DNA of 64,000 nucleotides from Paenibacillus foliorum (GCF_013141765.1 NZ_WHOD01000128.1:62001-126000); one strand, 5' to 3'; counted from the first letter of the stretch, positions 25,257 to 33,429 are shown. Translations and numbers: made by a program. The notes: generated by a model not told the origin, from the letters alone.

Positions 25257-25949
25257 GTGCTTGCAGTAGAAAGACTGTCACATTGGTTCGTCAATGGCGG
25301 AGAAGAAACTCCGGTGCTTCACAACATTCATTTTACCGTTGAAAAAGGGGAAATTATCGCCCTGCTCGGAAGCTCGGGCTCTGGTAAATCAACACTGCTG
25401 AATCTAATGGCCGGGCTGATGAAGCCCAGCAAGGGAAGTATCCTTATTAACGGCCACCCTATCGAGAAAATGACTGAGAACCAACTGGCTGAATTTCGCC
25501 GGACTCAGATCGGTTTTATTTTTCAAGCTTATGAATTAATCCCCCACTTGACCGTAAGGGAAAATGTAGAGCTCCCCCTCGTATTTCAGGGTATTAAAGC
25601 TAAGCTACGCAAAGAAAAGGCGCTCTTCCTGCTTGCCAAAGTCGGCATTGGGGAAAAAAGCGAGCTGTTCCCATCCCAGCTTTCTGGAGGTCAACAGCAG
25701 CGGGTTAGTATTGCTCGTTCGCTGATAACCGAACCAGCGATTGTATTCGCTGATGAGCCTACAGGCAACCTGGATACGAAAACAGAAAAGGAAATCATCG
25801 ATCTAATTATTGAGCTAAATAGTACACTATCCATCACCTTTGTCATTGTTACTCATGAGCTGGAGGTAGCGAAACGCACACGCCGTGTGATACAGCTTCG
25901 AGACGGATTCTTAGTTGAGGATGCCTCATGGGCAGGTGAGCCCGAATGA
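25257..25949 (+). CDS. ABC exporter ATP-binding protein, MacB/LolD type
   Basis: 230-aa nucleotide-binding subunit. Walker A GSSGSGKST, Q-loop FIFQAYELIPHLT, signature LSGGQQQR, Walker B IVFADEPTGNLD and switch histidine VTHE are all intact. GTG start at 25257 behind CGGAGGGG. It overlaps the permease gene by 4 bases (ATGA), and an adaptor follows, giving a three-part exporter comparable to YknXYZ-type systems for peptide or antimicrobial efflux. Confidence 0.93.
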   Translation: MLAVERLSHWFVNGGEETPVLHNIHFTVEKGEIIALLGSSGSGKSTLLNLMAGLMKPSKGSILINGHPIEKMTENQLAEFRRTQIGFIFQAYELIPHLTVRENVELPLVFQGIKAKLRKEKALFLLAKVGIGEKSELFPSQLSGGQQQRVSIARSLITEPAIVFADEPTGNLDTKTEKEIIDLIIELNSTLSITFVIVTHELEVAKRTRRVIQLRDGFLVEDASWAGEPE

Positions 25950-27349
25950 AAGGCTTCGATTATTTACGGCTTGGTTGGGATCAGCTAAGACGCCGGATGG
26001 TCGTCACTGCTTTATGCACAATGGGGATAGCCATTGGATCAGCTTCCATTATTGTAGCTCTCTCCTTCGGAGAATCCATCAATCATTACAGCCGCGAGCA
26101 GATGAGTTATTTCATGAAATCGGACGAAATAACCGTACGAAACGGATACGCTAATGATGCAAATCCATCCGATCCTAATGCAGCCAAGCCCTACGAATTG
26201 ACTAAAGCAAAAATCGAAATTATGCGCAGCTTTCCCCATGTCAAAGCAATAGCTACTTATCAAACGCTAAATTCTTTCGAGTTCGATATTGATAGTAAAA
26301 AAGGGCGAATTAACAACATATACGCAACCGAATTACATACATTGGAAGCTTTTGGCTACGAGCTCCAGCAAGGCAGTGCAAGCGATCAAGAGAACACAAT
26401 AATATTGAGCTATGGAGCTACCATGGGACTGTTGGATCAGCAATTGTCGCGAACACGCTCCTTGCAAATTCAAAACATGTCCGAGGATAGGCAGGTTTCA
26501 GACAGTTGGAAGCAACAGATGTACCTCGCCTACCCTGTTTATCAGAAGCAAATTATGTTAATACCGCAAATCTACCGTCCAAACGGAGCACCCGTCTCTG
26601 CTACAGCTATTCCTTTACGGGTAATTGGCATTCTAAAAAAACCTGAGGGCATTCCTGATGATGCCATAATGAATATGAAAACCGCTTTCGTTTCACCTGG
26701 ATTGGGGAAAAGGCTGCAGGAAACAATCGCAAATATGTATACCAGCAGCAGCGGGGATAAATCCAATAATGGAGAATCCCAGAAAAAAAAGACCTCCGAG
26801 TACAATGAGGTGAAAATTAAAGTCGAGCAAAGCATTCATGTTAAGGAAGTCGACGACCTCATTAAAAAGCTCAAGCTATCAACAGAAACCAACATTCACC
26901 GTGAGGAGCAAATGCAGGGCCAGCTGGTCATACTCCGCCTCATTTTTGGAGGGATCGGTCTGTTTATCCTTTTTGTCGCTTCTATCTCCATCATAGTCGC
27001 CATGACCATGTCAACTTATCAAAGAAGAAGGCAAATAGGCATCATGAAAGTGTTGGGCGCTAATTTAAACCAAATCCGCAACATGTTTATGACAGAATCA
27101 GCTCTGCTTGGATTGCTGGGCGGCGGATGTGGTATTTTACTTTCGTATTGGGTTATTTGGGGAATCAATATTGCGGTCATTCAATTCACTCCGCAGCGGC
27201 CGGGCTCAGAGGCTGAGATATTGTTTATTAGCCCGTGGATATTACCGGTTGGATTATTTTTTGCTGTAATGACTGGTGTTCTTTCAGGTATCTATCCAGC
27301 CGTAAAAGCTTCACGCACCGACGCATTAACTGCCATCAAACGGGATTAG
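25946..27349 (+). CDS. ABC exporter permease, MacB-like (MacB_PCD plus FtsX domain)
   Basis: 467 aa. One membrane helix near residues 15-40 (VVTALCTMGIAIGSASIIVALSFG summarised), a large extracytoplasmic domain (about 45-320), then three helices at about 330-460 forming the FtsX domain (RRRQIGIMKVLGANLNQI in the coupling region). The start overlaps the ATPase stop. It pairs with the ATPase and the adaptor downstream. Confidence 0.92.
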   Translation: MKGFDYLRLGWDQLRRRMVVTALCTMGIAIGSASIIVALSFGESINHYSREQMSYFMKSDEITVRNGYANDANPSDPNAAKPYELTKAKIEIMRSFPHVKAIATYQTLNSFEFDIDSKKGRINNIYATELHTLEAFGYELQQGSASDQENTIILSYGATMGLLDQQLSRTRSLQIQNMSEDRQVSDSWKQQMYLAYPVYQKQIMLIPQIYRPNGAPVSATAIPLRVIGILKKPEGIPDDAIMNMKTAFVSPGLGKRLQETIANMYTSSSGDKSNNGESQKKKTSEYNEVKIKVEQSIHVKEVDDLIKKLKLSTETNIHREEQMQGQLVILRLIFGGIGLFILFVASISIIVAMTMSTYQRRRQIGIMKVLGANLNQIRNMFMTESALLGLLGGGCGILLSYWVIWGINIAVIQFTPQRPGSEAEILFISPWILPVGLFFAVMTGVLSGIYPAVKASRTDALTAIKRD

Positions 27350-27364
27350 GAGAATATTACTATT

Positions 27365-28453
27365 ATGAAAAAGAAAACATGGCTGATCGGAATTGCGGTG
27401 ATCGTCGTAGCAGGTATAACCGCCGCTTTATTTTTACTAAGTCATTCCCCAAAATCGCCTCAGCAAGCGGGAGCACTGAACGCATCCGCCATTACCTTCA
27501 AGGTAACGCGAGAGGATTTATCCAGTACGGTCGAGCTAAAGGGCAAGTCCTCCTACCAGAAAGAAACTTATATTAATGCCCCTTTTAGTGCAGACGTCAA
27601 GTTATGGAAGGTCAGTGAAGGCGCTCAAGTTAACCAAGGCGACTTGTTGTTCCAACTAGACGATACTACACTTCGTGATGAAATTGCTCAACTCCAAGCT
27701 AATCAAAAAAAAGCAGATATGGAAATTCAAATTGCTAAGTTTCAAGAGGATAACAGCTCCACAGAGAACATCCTTAATGGCGGATTATCAGAAACAGAAG
27801 CTAAACAACGTTATGCTAAAAATAAAACGACCCAAATGCAGGCTGAAATCAATAAACTGAGCTCTCAACATATGGAAACCCAATTGGCGCAAAAGCTGGA
27901 AAAACGTCAAAGTGCCAGCTTCACTTCACCCGAGACCGGTATCTTTTTGTTCAATGACACCAAAGAGCCCCAATCTTTCAAAGAAAATGAACGGGTAGGT
28001 AAAATTGTTGATCTCACCAGGCTGCAGTTGATTGGATATGTCGGTGAATTTGATCTATTTCGTATTAAAACTGGAATGTCGGTAGACGTTAAAGTGGATG
28101 CCCTTAAGAACACAACTCTACAGGGCAAGGTTGAGAAGCTTTCCAAGTTCGCCAAAAGCACCACGGATAATAATACTTCTGCTGCAGAATTTGAAGTCGT
28201 CATCTCACTTCCGCCGAATGAGCAGCTTATTGCAGGTCTCAGCTTGACTGCTACTATTCAGACCGATAAGAAGCCGGACACGCTGGTAGTCTCAACACTT
28301 GCTGTACAGCGTGATAAGGATCAATACTATGTCATGGTTTCGGAAGCCGGACAAGCACCCTTACGCCGTGATATCAAGATCGGATTAGAAACACCGGAGA
28401 AAACAGAAATTGTAAGCGGGTTGAAGGAAGGAGACATAGTCATCTTACAATAA
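27365..28453 (+). CDS. HlyD/RND-type periplasmic adaptor subunit
   Basis: 362 aa. N-terminal membrane anchor (residues 5-25), then a biotinyl-lipoyl-like half (YINAPFSADVKLWKVSEGAQVNQGDLLFQLDD split around residue 70), a coiled coil (about 100-175) and beta-barrel domains. It begins 16 bases after the permease with a modest GGAG site. In Gram-positive MacB-like systems this adaptor joins the permease outside the membrane. No terminator is obvious downstream. Confidence 0.9.
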   Translation: MKKKTWLIGIAVIVVAGITAALFLLSHSPKSPQQAGALNASAITFKVTREDLSSTVELKGKSSYQKETYINAPFSADVKLWKVSEGAQVNQGDLLFQLDDTTLRDEIAQLQANQKKADMEIQIAKFQEDNSSTENILNGGLSETEAKQRYAKNKTTQMQAEINKLSSQHMETQLAQKLEKRQSASFTSPETGIFLFNDTKEPQSFKENERVGKIVDLTRLQLIGYVGEFDLFRIKTGMSVDVKVDALKNTTLQGKVEKLSKFAKSTTDNNTSAAEFEVVISLPPNEQLIAGLSLTATIQTDKKPDTLVVSTLAVQRDKDQYYVMVSEAGQAPLRRDIKIGLETPEKTEIVSGLKEGDIVILQ

Positions 28454-28560
28454 TGCCCTCTTCCCGTTGTTATTCCTTCTAAAACCGGATATAATTAACT
28501 GTCACTATTAGTACCAAGTCATAAACTATTTCCATGTAAGCTTGAAAGGATGTATTTGCC

Positions 28561-29208
28561 GTGCAATTCGATGATTTCAAAAAGATTGTGTTAGAACGAA
28601 GAAGTATTCGTCGGTTCACCGAAGAGGACGTAACCATCGAGGATATAAAAGAACTTATAGACTGTGCCCGTTATGCACCAAGCGATACGAATTCACAAAC
28701 ATGGCAGTTTATCGCTGTAGTCAACCGGGAGAAAATAAAAGAGATCGAGCAAATGACTTGGGACCAATTACACAAAAAAGCTGCAGAAGCGGAAGAACGC
28801 GGGTTAAATCGTGAGGCGCGGATGCTGGTTAAATCATTTGGTCCCTATGCTACTGCTTTTGCAGATGCTCCTGTGTTGATCGTCTGTCTCGCGACTCCAT
28901 ATACATCGAAATTTAGAGACAAAATCTTCGATCCTGTACAACTCGTAAATCCTTCTGTTTGGGATGAAGAAGGGATCAAAAGCAGCTGCTTAGCTGCTCA
29001 GAATTTGATGTTAGCCGCCCATGCCAAGGGACTTGCCACATGCCCAATGACCGGCCCTGTTCTCTTAGCAGCCGATCAGTTAAGAGCATACCTCAATATT
29101 CCTGAGGAATGCCAGATTAATATGGTTATTTCCTTAGGACACCCTTCGGAGCAGCCAGGGAAGCTGGCGCGGAAAGAAGTCGAGGAAATCCTCAGGATTG
29201 TCGATTAA
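28561..29208 (+). CDS. Nitroreductase-family FMN oxidoreductase
   Basis: 215 aa. ERRSIRRFTEEDV binds FMN phosphate, ARYAPSDTNSQTWQF is the second signature, and ISLGHP near the C terminus completes the fold. GTG start with GAAAGGATG about 10 bases upstream. Single gene with its own terminator. Likely NAD(P)H-dependent; substrate unknown. Confidence 0.9.
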   Translation: MQFDDFKKIVLERRSIRRFTEEDVTIEDIKELIDCARYAPSDTNSQTWQFIAVVNREKIKEIEQMTWDQLHKKAAEAEERGLNREARMLVKSFGPYATAFADAPVLIVCLATPYTSKFRDKIFDPVQLVNPSVWDEEGIKSSCLAAQNLMLAAHAKGLATCPMTGPVLLAADQLRAYLNIPEECQINMVISLGHPSEQPGKLARKEVEEILRIVD

Positions 29209-29218
29209 TAGATCGAAT

Positions 29219-29257
29219 AAAAGCCCCGGGCCTTTTTAATCAAAGGTCCGGGGCTTT
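29219..29257. terminator. Hairpin terminator after the nitroreductase gene
   Basis: Stem AAAGCCCCGG with CCGGGGCTTT, extended by CCTTT/AAAGG; the following T run is short. Confidence 0.75.
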
Positions 29258-29288
29258 CCAATTGGTGTAGACATCAAAGAATTGTAGG

Positions 29289-30029
29289 CTATCCGATGCG
29301 TGCCATCTCTTCTTCTTCAATATCATAATTAGAATAAACATCTTGAACATCGTCCAAATCATCGAACGAATCCATCATTTTGATCAGTTTCTCAGCATTC
29401 TCGCCTTCTACTCTGATCGTATTCTGTGGAGTCCAGCTAACCGAAGCTTCCACGAACTCAAGCCCCTGCTTCTCAAGCTCCGTCTTCACTTTCTCAAACT
29501 CATGAGGATGTGTGATAATCTCATAGCTTTGCTCTTCTGTTCTAACATCCTCAGCTCCCGCTTCGAGTGCTTGCATCATCAGCTCATCTTCGTCTAATGA
29601 ATGCTCTTCACGGTCGATAGTCAATATTCCCTTTTCATCAAACATGTAAGAAACACAACCGGATTCCCCCATGTTGCCGCCTCTTTTATTGAATACTGCA
29701 CGAACATCAGCAGCTGTTCTATTCCTGTTATCCGTAAGGCACTTCACCATGATAGCTACACCACCTGGCCCGTAACCTTCATATAAAATTTCTTCATACT
29801 CTACATTATCTCCATCACCGGTTGCCTTCTTGATTGCGCGTTCGATATTATCCTTAGGCATATGTATGCGACGAGCACTTTCAATCGCTACTTTCAAGGC
29901 AAAGTTCGAATCAGGGTTAGGTCCACCTTTACGAGCAGCCACGAAAATTTCACGTCCGAGCTTAACAAATTGATTATTCTTAGCTTGGTCTGCTTTTCCT
30001 TTACGGTCCTTAAATAATTTAAACTTCAT
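29289..30029 (-). CDS. YebC/PmpR (TACO1) family protein
   Basis: 246 aa. The family helps ribosomes or acts as a transcription factor. NRTAADVRAVFNKRGGNMGESGCVSYMF is the conserved middle block (described in two parts: NRTAADVRAVF and GGNMGESG). The N terminus, MKFKLFKDRKGKADQAKNN, replaces the usual AGHSKWxNIKHRK, and the C terminus carries a run of glutamates. ATG at 30029 behind AGGGAG; the longer upstream reading has no site. Monocistronic. Confidence 0.88.
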   Translation of the reverse strand: MKFKLFKDRKGKADQAKNNQFVKLGREIFVAARKGGPNPDSNFALKVAIESARRIHMPKDNIERAIKKATGDGDNVEYEEILYEGYGPGGVAIMVKCLTDNRNRTAADVRAVFNKRGGNMGESGCVSYMFDEKGILTIDREEHSLDEDELMMQALEAGAEDVRTEEQSYEIITHPHEFEKVKTELEKQGLEFVEASVSWTPQNTIRVEGENAEKLIKMMDSFDDLDDVQDVYSNYDIEEEEMARIG

Positions 30030-30218
30030 ATTAAAACGCTCCCTATTGATAAGTGTCACCTTATATTTTACCATTCCCATAGGGTGCAGGTCAAAGAAAA
30101 CAAGAAAAAGCAGTTCACGAAAGCCGAAACTTTCGCAAACTACTTTTATTTTTGGTTGCTATGGCACTAATATATAAGAAAACTTTTCAATGGGCAACCC
30201 CACGAAAGTTTTAGGATC

Positions 30219-30416
30219 TTATAACTTAATGACGTTAGCTGCTTGAGGACCACGATTTCCTTGAGTAATTTCGAACTCAACGGATTGGCCTTCTTCAAGA
30301 GTTTTGAAGCCGTCGCCTTGAATTGCGGAGAAGTGAACGAATACATCGTCGCCGCCATCAACTGAAATGAAACCGTAACCTTTTTCTGCGTTAAACCATT
30401 TAACTGTACCTTTCAA
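30219..30416 (-). CDS. Cold-shock protein, CspA family
   Basis: 65-aa single OB-fold RNA chaperone with RNP1 KGYGFI and RNP2 VFVHFSAI. The TTG at 30416 yields MKGTVKWFN, the family's standard start, nine bases after AGGAGG; the TTG at 30425 abuts the site and is rejected. The promoter at 30464-30492 gives only a short leader of about 40 nt, unlike the long thermosensing leaders of some csp genes. Confidence 0.95.
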   Translation of the reverse strand: MKGTVKWFNAEKGYGFISVDGGDDVFVHFSAIQGDGFKTLEEGQSVEFEITQGNRGPQAANVIKL

Positions 30417-30463
30417 TGAAAACAACCTCCTAGAAGTATCGCCATCTAAGGGCGAATAGGTTA

Positions 30464-30492
30464 ATTATAGCATCTCAATTATTATAAATCAA
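30464..30492 (-). promoter_or_regulatory. Sigma-A promoter of the cold-shock gene
   Basis: On the minus strand TTGATT (complement of 30487-30492), a 17-base spacer and TATAAT (complement of 30464-30469). Confidence 0.75.
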
Positions 30493-30526
30493 CATTCAAA
30501 AATTATCAAGAACGGCTCTTTTTCTC

Positions 30527-31225
30527 TTATTTTATAAGGCTTAACAGCTCTGTTGAACCAGGAATAAACGGCAATTCGGATGCAAGTATTTTGGATTTTA
30601 TTTGCTCTTTTTCTAGCGTTGATAGCAATAGCTCCAAGTGGGGATAATAGTCCCATTGCAGTGACTTTAATGGATAGATTCGCACTTGTCCCCCAGGACG
30701 GCAAACACGAAGCAATTCTTGTATGGCTTGAAGGTGAAACTCGTAATCAAACTGCTCGTGATACAGGAACAAAAAGTGGCTGCACAGCACTAGCTTAAAC
30801 GTGCCGTCTTTAAATGGCAGCTTAGGCAACAAGGCGGGTACGTAACGCCCCTCGTCTTTGTACTGCCGATAATCCTGAATAAAACGGTCCAATGACTGTT
30901 CACGTAAAGCACGATGACGATCTAAATCGCCGTAATAGCTCCAGTCAAATGTTTCTCTGATAGCGGTAAGCTTCTGGGTTGAGATTACAATCTCCTGTTC
31001 CCCATGACTCATGATCTCGTTTGCATTCATGGAATAGAGTGGATCTGCCGATTTCGCGTCAATCCCTCTTGCACAAGCTTCAGCTGTAAATGACGATGCT
31101 CCTGAAGCAACATCCAATATGGGGCCATCTAACGCGGTCAGTTGTCCTAATGCGAACATTCTTTCATACTCGGCAAACGATCTACAGGTCATTGCTACGC
31201 CTACCTGCTCATATCTTTTACTCAT
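30527..31225 (-). CDS. SAM-dependent methyltransferase-like protein
   Basis: 232 aa. The glycine-rich ILDVASGASSFTAEACARG near residue 38 is motif I of class I methyltransferases, and LVLCSHFLFLYHE near 145 fits motif IV. RVCRPGGQVRIYPL follows. The start is the third ATG (31225), six bases after GGAGAG. The substrate is unknown. Confidence 0.8.
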   Translation of the reverse strand: MSKRYEQVGVAMTCRSFAEYERMFALGQLTALDGPILDVASGASSFTAEACARGIDAKSADPLYSMNANEIMSHGEQEIVISTQKLTAIRETFDWSYYGDLDRHRALREQSLDRFIQDYRQYKDEGRYVPALLPKLPFKDGTFKLVLCSHFLFLYHEQFDYEFHLQAIQELLRVCRPGGQVRIYPLKSLQWDYYPHLELLLSTLEKEQIKSKILASELPFIPGSTELLSLIK

Positions 31226-31391
31226 ACTCATCTCTCCTATTCTCATCTCAACTCATCTATGGCAACTTGCCATAAGCTAGCCTTCGCTAAGCTTAGGAGA
31301 AATTTTAACATGGCACCCAGATGTTTACAATCCTTTTTTTCACTTGCACACACGAAAAAACAGGCTTATAACAATGAAAAGCCTATCACAC

Positions 31392-31420
31392 TTGATTTTC
31401 CTTTAGGTTTGCGGTATGAT
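31392..31420 (+). promoter_or_regulatory. Promoter of the 77-aa gene
   Basis: TTGATT (31392-31397), 17-base spacer, TATGAT (31415-31420). Confidence 0.6.
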
Positions 31421-31456
31421 TCAGCCGATATCTTTCTAATGAAATGGAGCTTAACG

Positions 31457-31690
31457 ATGATCAAAAAGCACTTAATTTACAAAATAGACAAATGGAACAT
31501 GCTTACTGTCGAGGTTCACGGAAAAACCTTGATTTTACGGGAAATTAGCGACCAATGGGGCGAAGAATGCCATACGTTTATTAGCCGTCCTGAAATGATG
31601 CATTGGGCTGAGTCGAGGTTCTCCAAGGAAGGCTTCAACGGTACCCCGGAGGAACGGGAAGCCATTATGAAGGCCTTTAAAGAAGTGTAA
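31457..31690 (+). CDS. Conserved small protein of unknown function
   Basis: 77 aa. A beta-rich start (HLIYKIDKWNMLTVEVHGKT) and a helical end (TPEEREAIMKAFKEV). GGAG lies seven bases before the ATG at 31457 and a promoter is visible, so it is probably real; longer upstream readings have no site. I do not recognise the family. Confidence 0.65.
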   Translation: MIKKHLIYKIDKWNMLTVEVHGKTLILREISDQWGEECHTFISRPEMMHWAESRFSKEGFNGTPEEREAIMKAFKEV

Positions 31691-31703
31691 TTTCCCCAGA
31701 TAC

Positions 31704-31733
31704 TTGACTTTGTGCTTGTCCACCTCATATAAT
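31704..31733 (+). promoter_or_regulatory. Sigma-A promoter of the terC riboswitch
   Basis: TTGACT (31704-31709), 18-base spacer, TATAAT (31728-31733); transcription should start near 31740, just before the aptamer. Confidence 0.75.
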
Positions 31734-31751
31734 GTAGTTAATTACATAAGA

Positions 31752-31852
31752 TGTCCTCCAAAGGGGAGTAGCTGTCACAGTAAAGTCGTCAGTTCGGGTT
31801 TAAAAGCCCCGGCTTTATTGGCAACGAATCGTTGTTAGCAAGACCTTTGCCT
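31752..31852 (+). promoter_or_regulatory. yybP-ykoY manganese riboswitch aptamer
   Basis: The hallmark GGGGAGTAGC (31763-31772) follows CAAAGG, and the 3' end has GTTAGCAAGACCTTTG; CAAAGG (31759-31764) pairs with CCTTTG (31844-31849) to form P1. AGCCCCGGCT (31805-31814) lies in the internal arm. The class binds Mn2+ and switches on exporters, in agreement with the terC gene that follows. Confidence 0.9.
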
Positions 31853-31915
31853 ATTCGGTAAAGGTCTTTTTCTGTTAAATGACCTTTACCAGTTAATTGG
31901 TAGAGGTCATTTTTT
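31841..31915 (+). terminator. Tandem terminators of the riboswitch expression platform
   Basis: T1: 11-bp stem 31841-31851 with 31857-31867, then a T run. T2: 14-bp stem 31878-31891 with 31898-31911, then TTTTTT. The 3' arm of T1 (GGTAAAGGTC, 31857-31866) is also perfectly complementary to the 5' arm of T2 (GACCTTTACC, 31881-31890), so a third, antiterminating helix is possible. The T1 5' arm overlaps the aptamer P1 strand. Confidence 0.88.
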
Positions 31916-31952
31916 ATGTACTTAAACTACAAGACTAAGGAGCTGATCGGGT

Positions 31953-32759
31953 ATGGAATGGTTGGATGCAACATTTTTTACGGCACTTTTAAGCATTATT
32001 CTCATCGACTTGGTACTTGCAGGGGACAACGCCATTGTAATCGGGTTAGCAGCGAGAAATTTGCCGAAGGAAATTCAGAAGAAAGCTATTATTTGGGGGA
32101 CTGTTGGCGCAATAGGTATTCGTGTAATAGCAACTTTAGCCGTTGTGTGGCTGCTTAAGCTTCCGGCACTTCTTTTGGTAGGCGGCGTCGTATTAGTCTG
32201 GATTGCATACAAATTACTGGTTGATAAGAAAGACCATAATATTCAAGCCAAAAATGCGCTTTGGCCCGCGATTCAAACTATTATTATCGCAGACACTGTA
32301 ATGGGTTTTGATAACGTAGTTGCTGTAGCAGGAGCAGCAGGCTCTCATGATGGCAGCTTCATCTTGGTCCTCTTGGGTCTTCTGATCAGTGTACCCATTA
32401 TGGTATGGGGCAGTACCTTATTCATTCGTTGGATGGAGAAGTTTCCATGGATTATTTATATTGGCTCAGGTGTTCTTGCTTTCACGGCTGGCAAGATGCT
32501 GGTCGGAGATCCACTCGTTGCAACGTGGTTTGCTTCCAATCCGGTACTTAAATGGACCTTAGTAGCCATTGTAACTGCTGGCGTATTGTTAGCCGGTATT
32601 TGGAAAAAGAAAAGTAGTTCCTTTGTTACTCTCGATTCGAGCGGTCATTTAACCTTCTCTCAAGAACTTATGGAAGAAGCTAACATACAACCGGATGACA
32701 GCTTTAAAGCAAGTCAAGATGCTGATGGCCGATTAGTACTTGTAAAGCAGACCGGTTAA
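31953..32759 (+). CDS. TerC-family Mn2+ exporter with AbrB-like C-terminal tail
   Basis: 268 aa. Residues 1-210 form a TerC membrane domain of about seven helices; the acidic motifs LIDLVLAGDNAIV and IADTVMGFDNVVAV are the expected metal-binding helices. Residues about 220-266 (FVTLDSSGHLTFSQELM, then NIQPDDSFKA and DGRLVLVK) look like a SpoVT/AbrB swapped-hairpin domain, unusual on a transporter. AAGGAGCTGATC precedes the ATG. Expression should be controlled by the upstream manganese riboswitch, which supports a role in relieving Mn2+ excess. Confidence 0.9.
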   Translation: MEWLDATFFTALLSIILIDLVLAGDNAIVIGLAARNLPKEIQKKAIIWGTVGAIGIRVIATLAVVWLLKLPALLLVGGVVLVWIAYKLLVDKKDHNIQAKNALWPAIQTIIIADTVMGFDNVVAVAGAAGSHDGSFILVLLGLLISVPIMVWGSTLFIRWMEKFPWIIYIGSGVLAFTAGKMLVGDPLVATWFASNPVLKWTLVAIVTAGVLLAGIWKKKSSSFVTLDSSGHLTFSQELMEEANIQPDDSFKASQDADGRLVLVKQTG

Positions 32760-32771
32760 TCTCTTAAGGAT

Positions 32772-32845
32772 AAAGCTTCACGATGCCCCCCCACTCGGTT
32801 ACGCTAAGTGACCGAAGTCGGGAGCTGCAATCGTGAAGCTTTTTT
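32772..32845 (+). terminator. Long-stem terminator of terC
   Basis: 13-bp outer stem AAAGCTTCACGAT with ATCGTGAAGCTTT, an internal structured loop of about 45 nt with its own CCC..CGGT/ACCG..GGG pairing, then a T run. Confidence 0.85.
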
Positions 32846-33028
32846 ATATAATACCGATTGAACAACGAATGCATCCCTTCTGCTCTCCGTATACTGGAAT
32901 AAAGAGAAAACTCAATCCAAGCCTGCAAGGGAAAGGAATTATGACTCTATGCAGCGAATCATTAGAGAGAACTGCCTGTAATAAATAAGTACAGAGTCCA
33001 TACCCCCGCCAGATGAGGTGAATCCTAC

Positions 33029-33208
33029 ATGAGTAATTCAGCATCTATATTAACATTGATAATTGTATCTTTTTGTTTTGCACTGATTCTAATTTTAAAA
33101 AAAGACTCTCTTCCGAGCACTGTAAAGCGCCCTCTTGCTATAATAGCATTGGTGATGGTCACCTTCTCTTTTTCGTTGATCGTCTATAGCTTCTTCTCAC
33201 TGCATTAA
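33029..33208 (+). CDS. 59-aa membrane protein, unannotated-size gene
   Basis: The ATG at 33029 lies seven bases after GAGGTGA. The 59-aa product has two hydrophobic helices (ILTLIIVSFCFALILIL and AIIALVMVTFSFSLIVYSFF) joined by a basic loop KKDSLPSTVKRP, so it is a two-pass membrane peptide with a short hairpin topology. It lies between terC and the tandem RNA repeats. The family is not recognised. The region 32846-33028 upstream holds no other clear gene. Confidence 0.7.
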   Translation: MSNSASILTLIIVSFCFALILILKKDSLPSTVKRPLAIIALVMVTFSFSLIVYSFFSLH

Positions 33209-33219
33209 GCAGGGGAAGT

Positions 33220-33322
33220 GATGCGAGCGTTACTTCCAGAAATGGCTACGTGCATCAGCAAGAGAATCTACATCTAAACCGCGATCGCACATCCCTGTTT
33301 TACTTCGATAAAAGATTCTCTT
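33220..33322 (+). repeat. Tandem structured-RNA repeat, copy A
   Basis: First of two ~106-nt direct repeats. Predicted hairpin 1: GATGC (33220-33224) with GCATC (33252-33256). Hairpin 2: a 10-bp stem 33260-33269 with 33313-33322. The loop of hairpin 2 contains the conserved blocks TAAACCGCG (33275-33283) and TTACTTCGAT (33300-33309). No reading frame or known RNA class is recognised. Confidence 0.8.
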
Positions 33323-33325
33323 TAT

Positions 33326-33429
33326 GATGTGAGCTCAACTTCCAGAAATGCCTCCGTACATCAGCAAGGAAATTTACCTTTAAACCGCGGTCGCGCACCT
33401 GTGAATTTACTTCGATCGGTAATTTCCTT
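33326..33429 (+). repeat. Tandem structured-RNA repeat, copy B
   Basis: Second copy, offset 106 nt. ACTTCCAGAAATG, TAAACCGCG and TTACTTCGAT are repeated exactly. Hairpin 1 is GATGT (33326-33330) with ACATC (33358-33362); hairpin 2 is a 12-bp stem 33366-33378 with 33418-33429 and one bulged T. Four base pairs differ from copy A by changes on both sides that keep the pairing. Confidence 0.8.

Noticed and set aside
32941..32988. 15-codon ORF with AAAGGA site upstream of the 59-aa gene
   Set aside because: Too short, 40 bases before a better-supported gene, with no conserved feature visible; kept only as a note.
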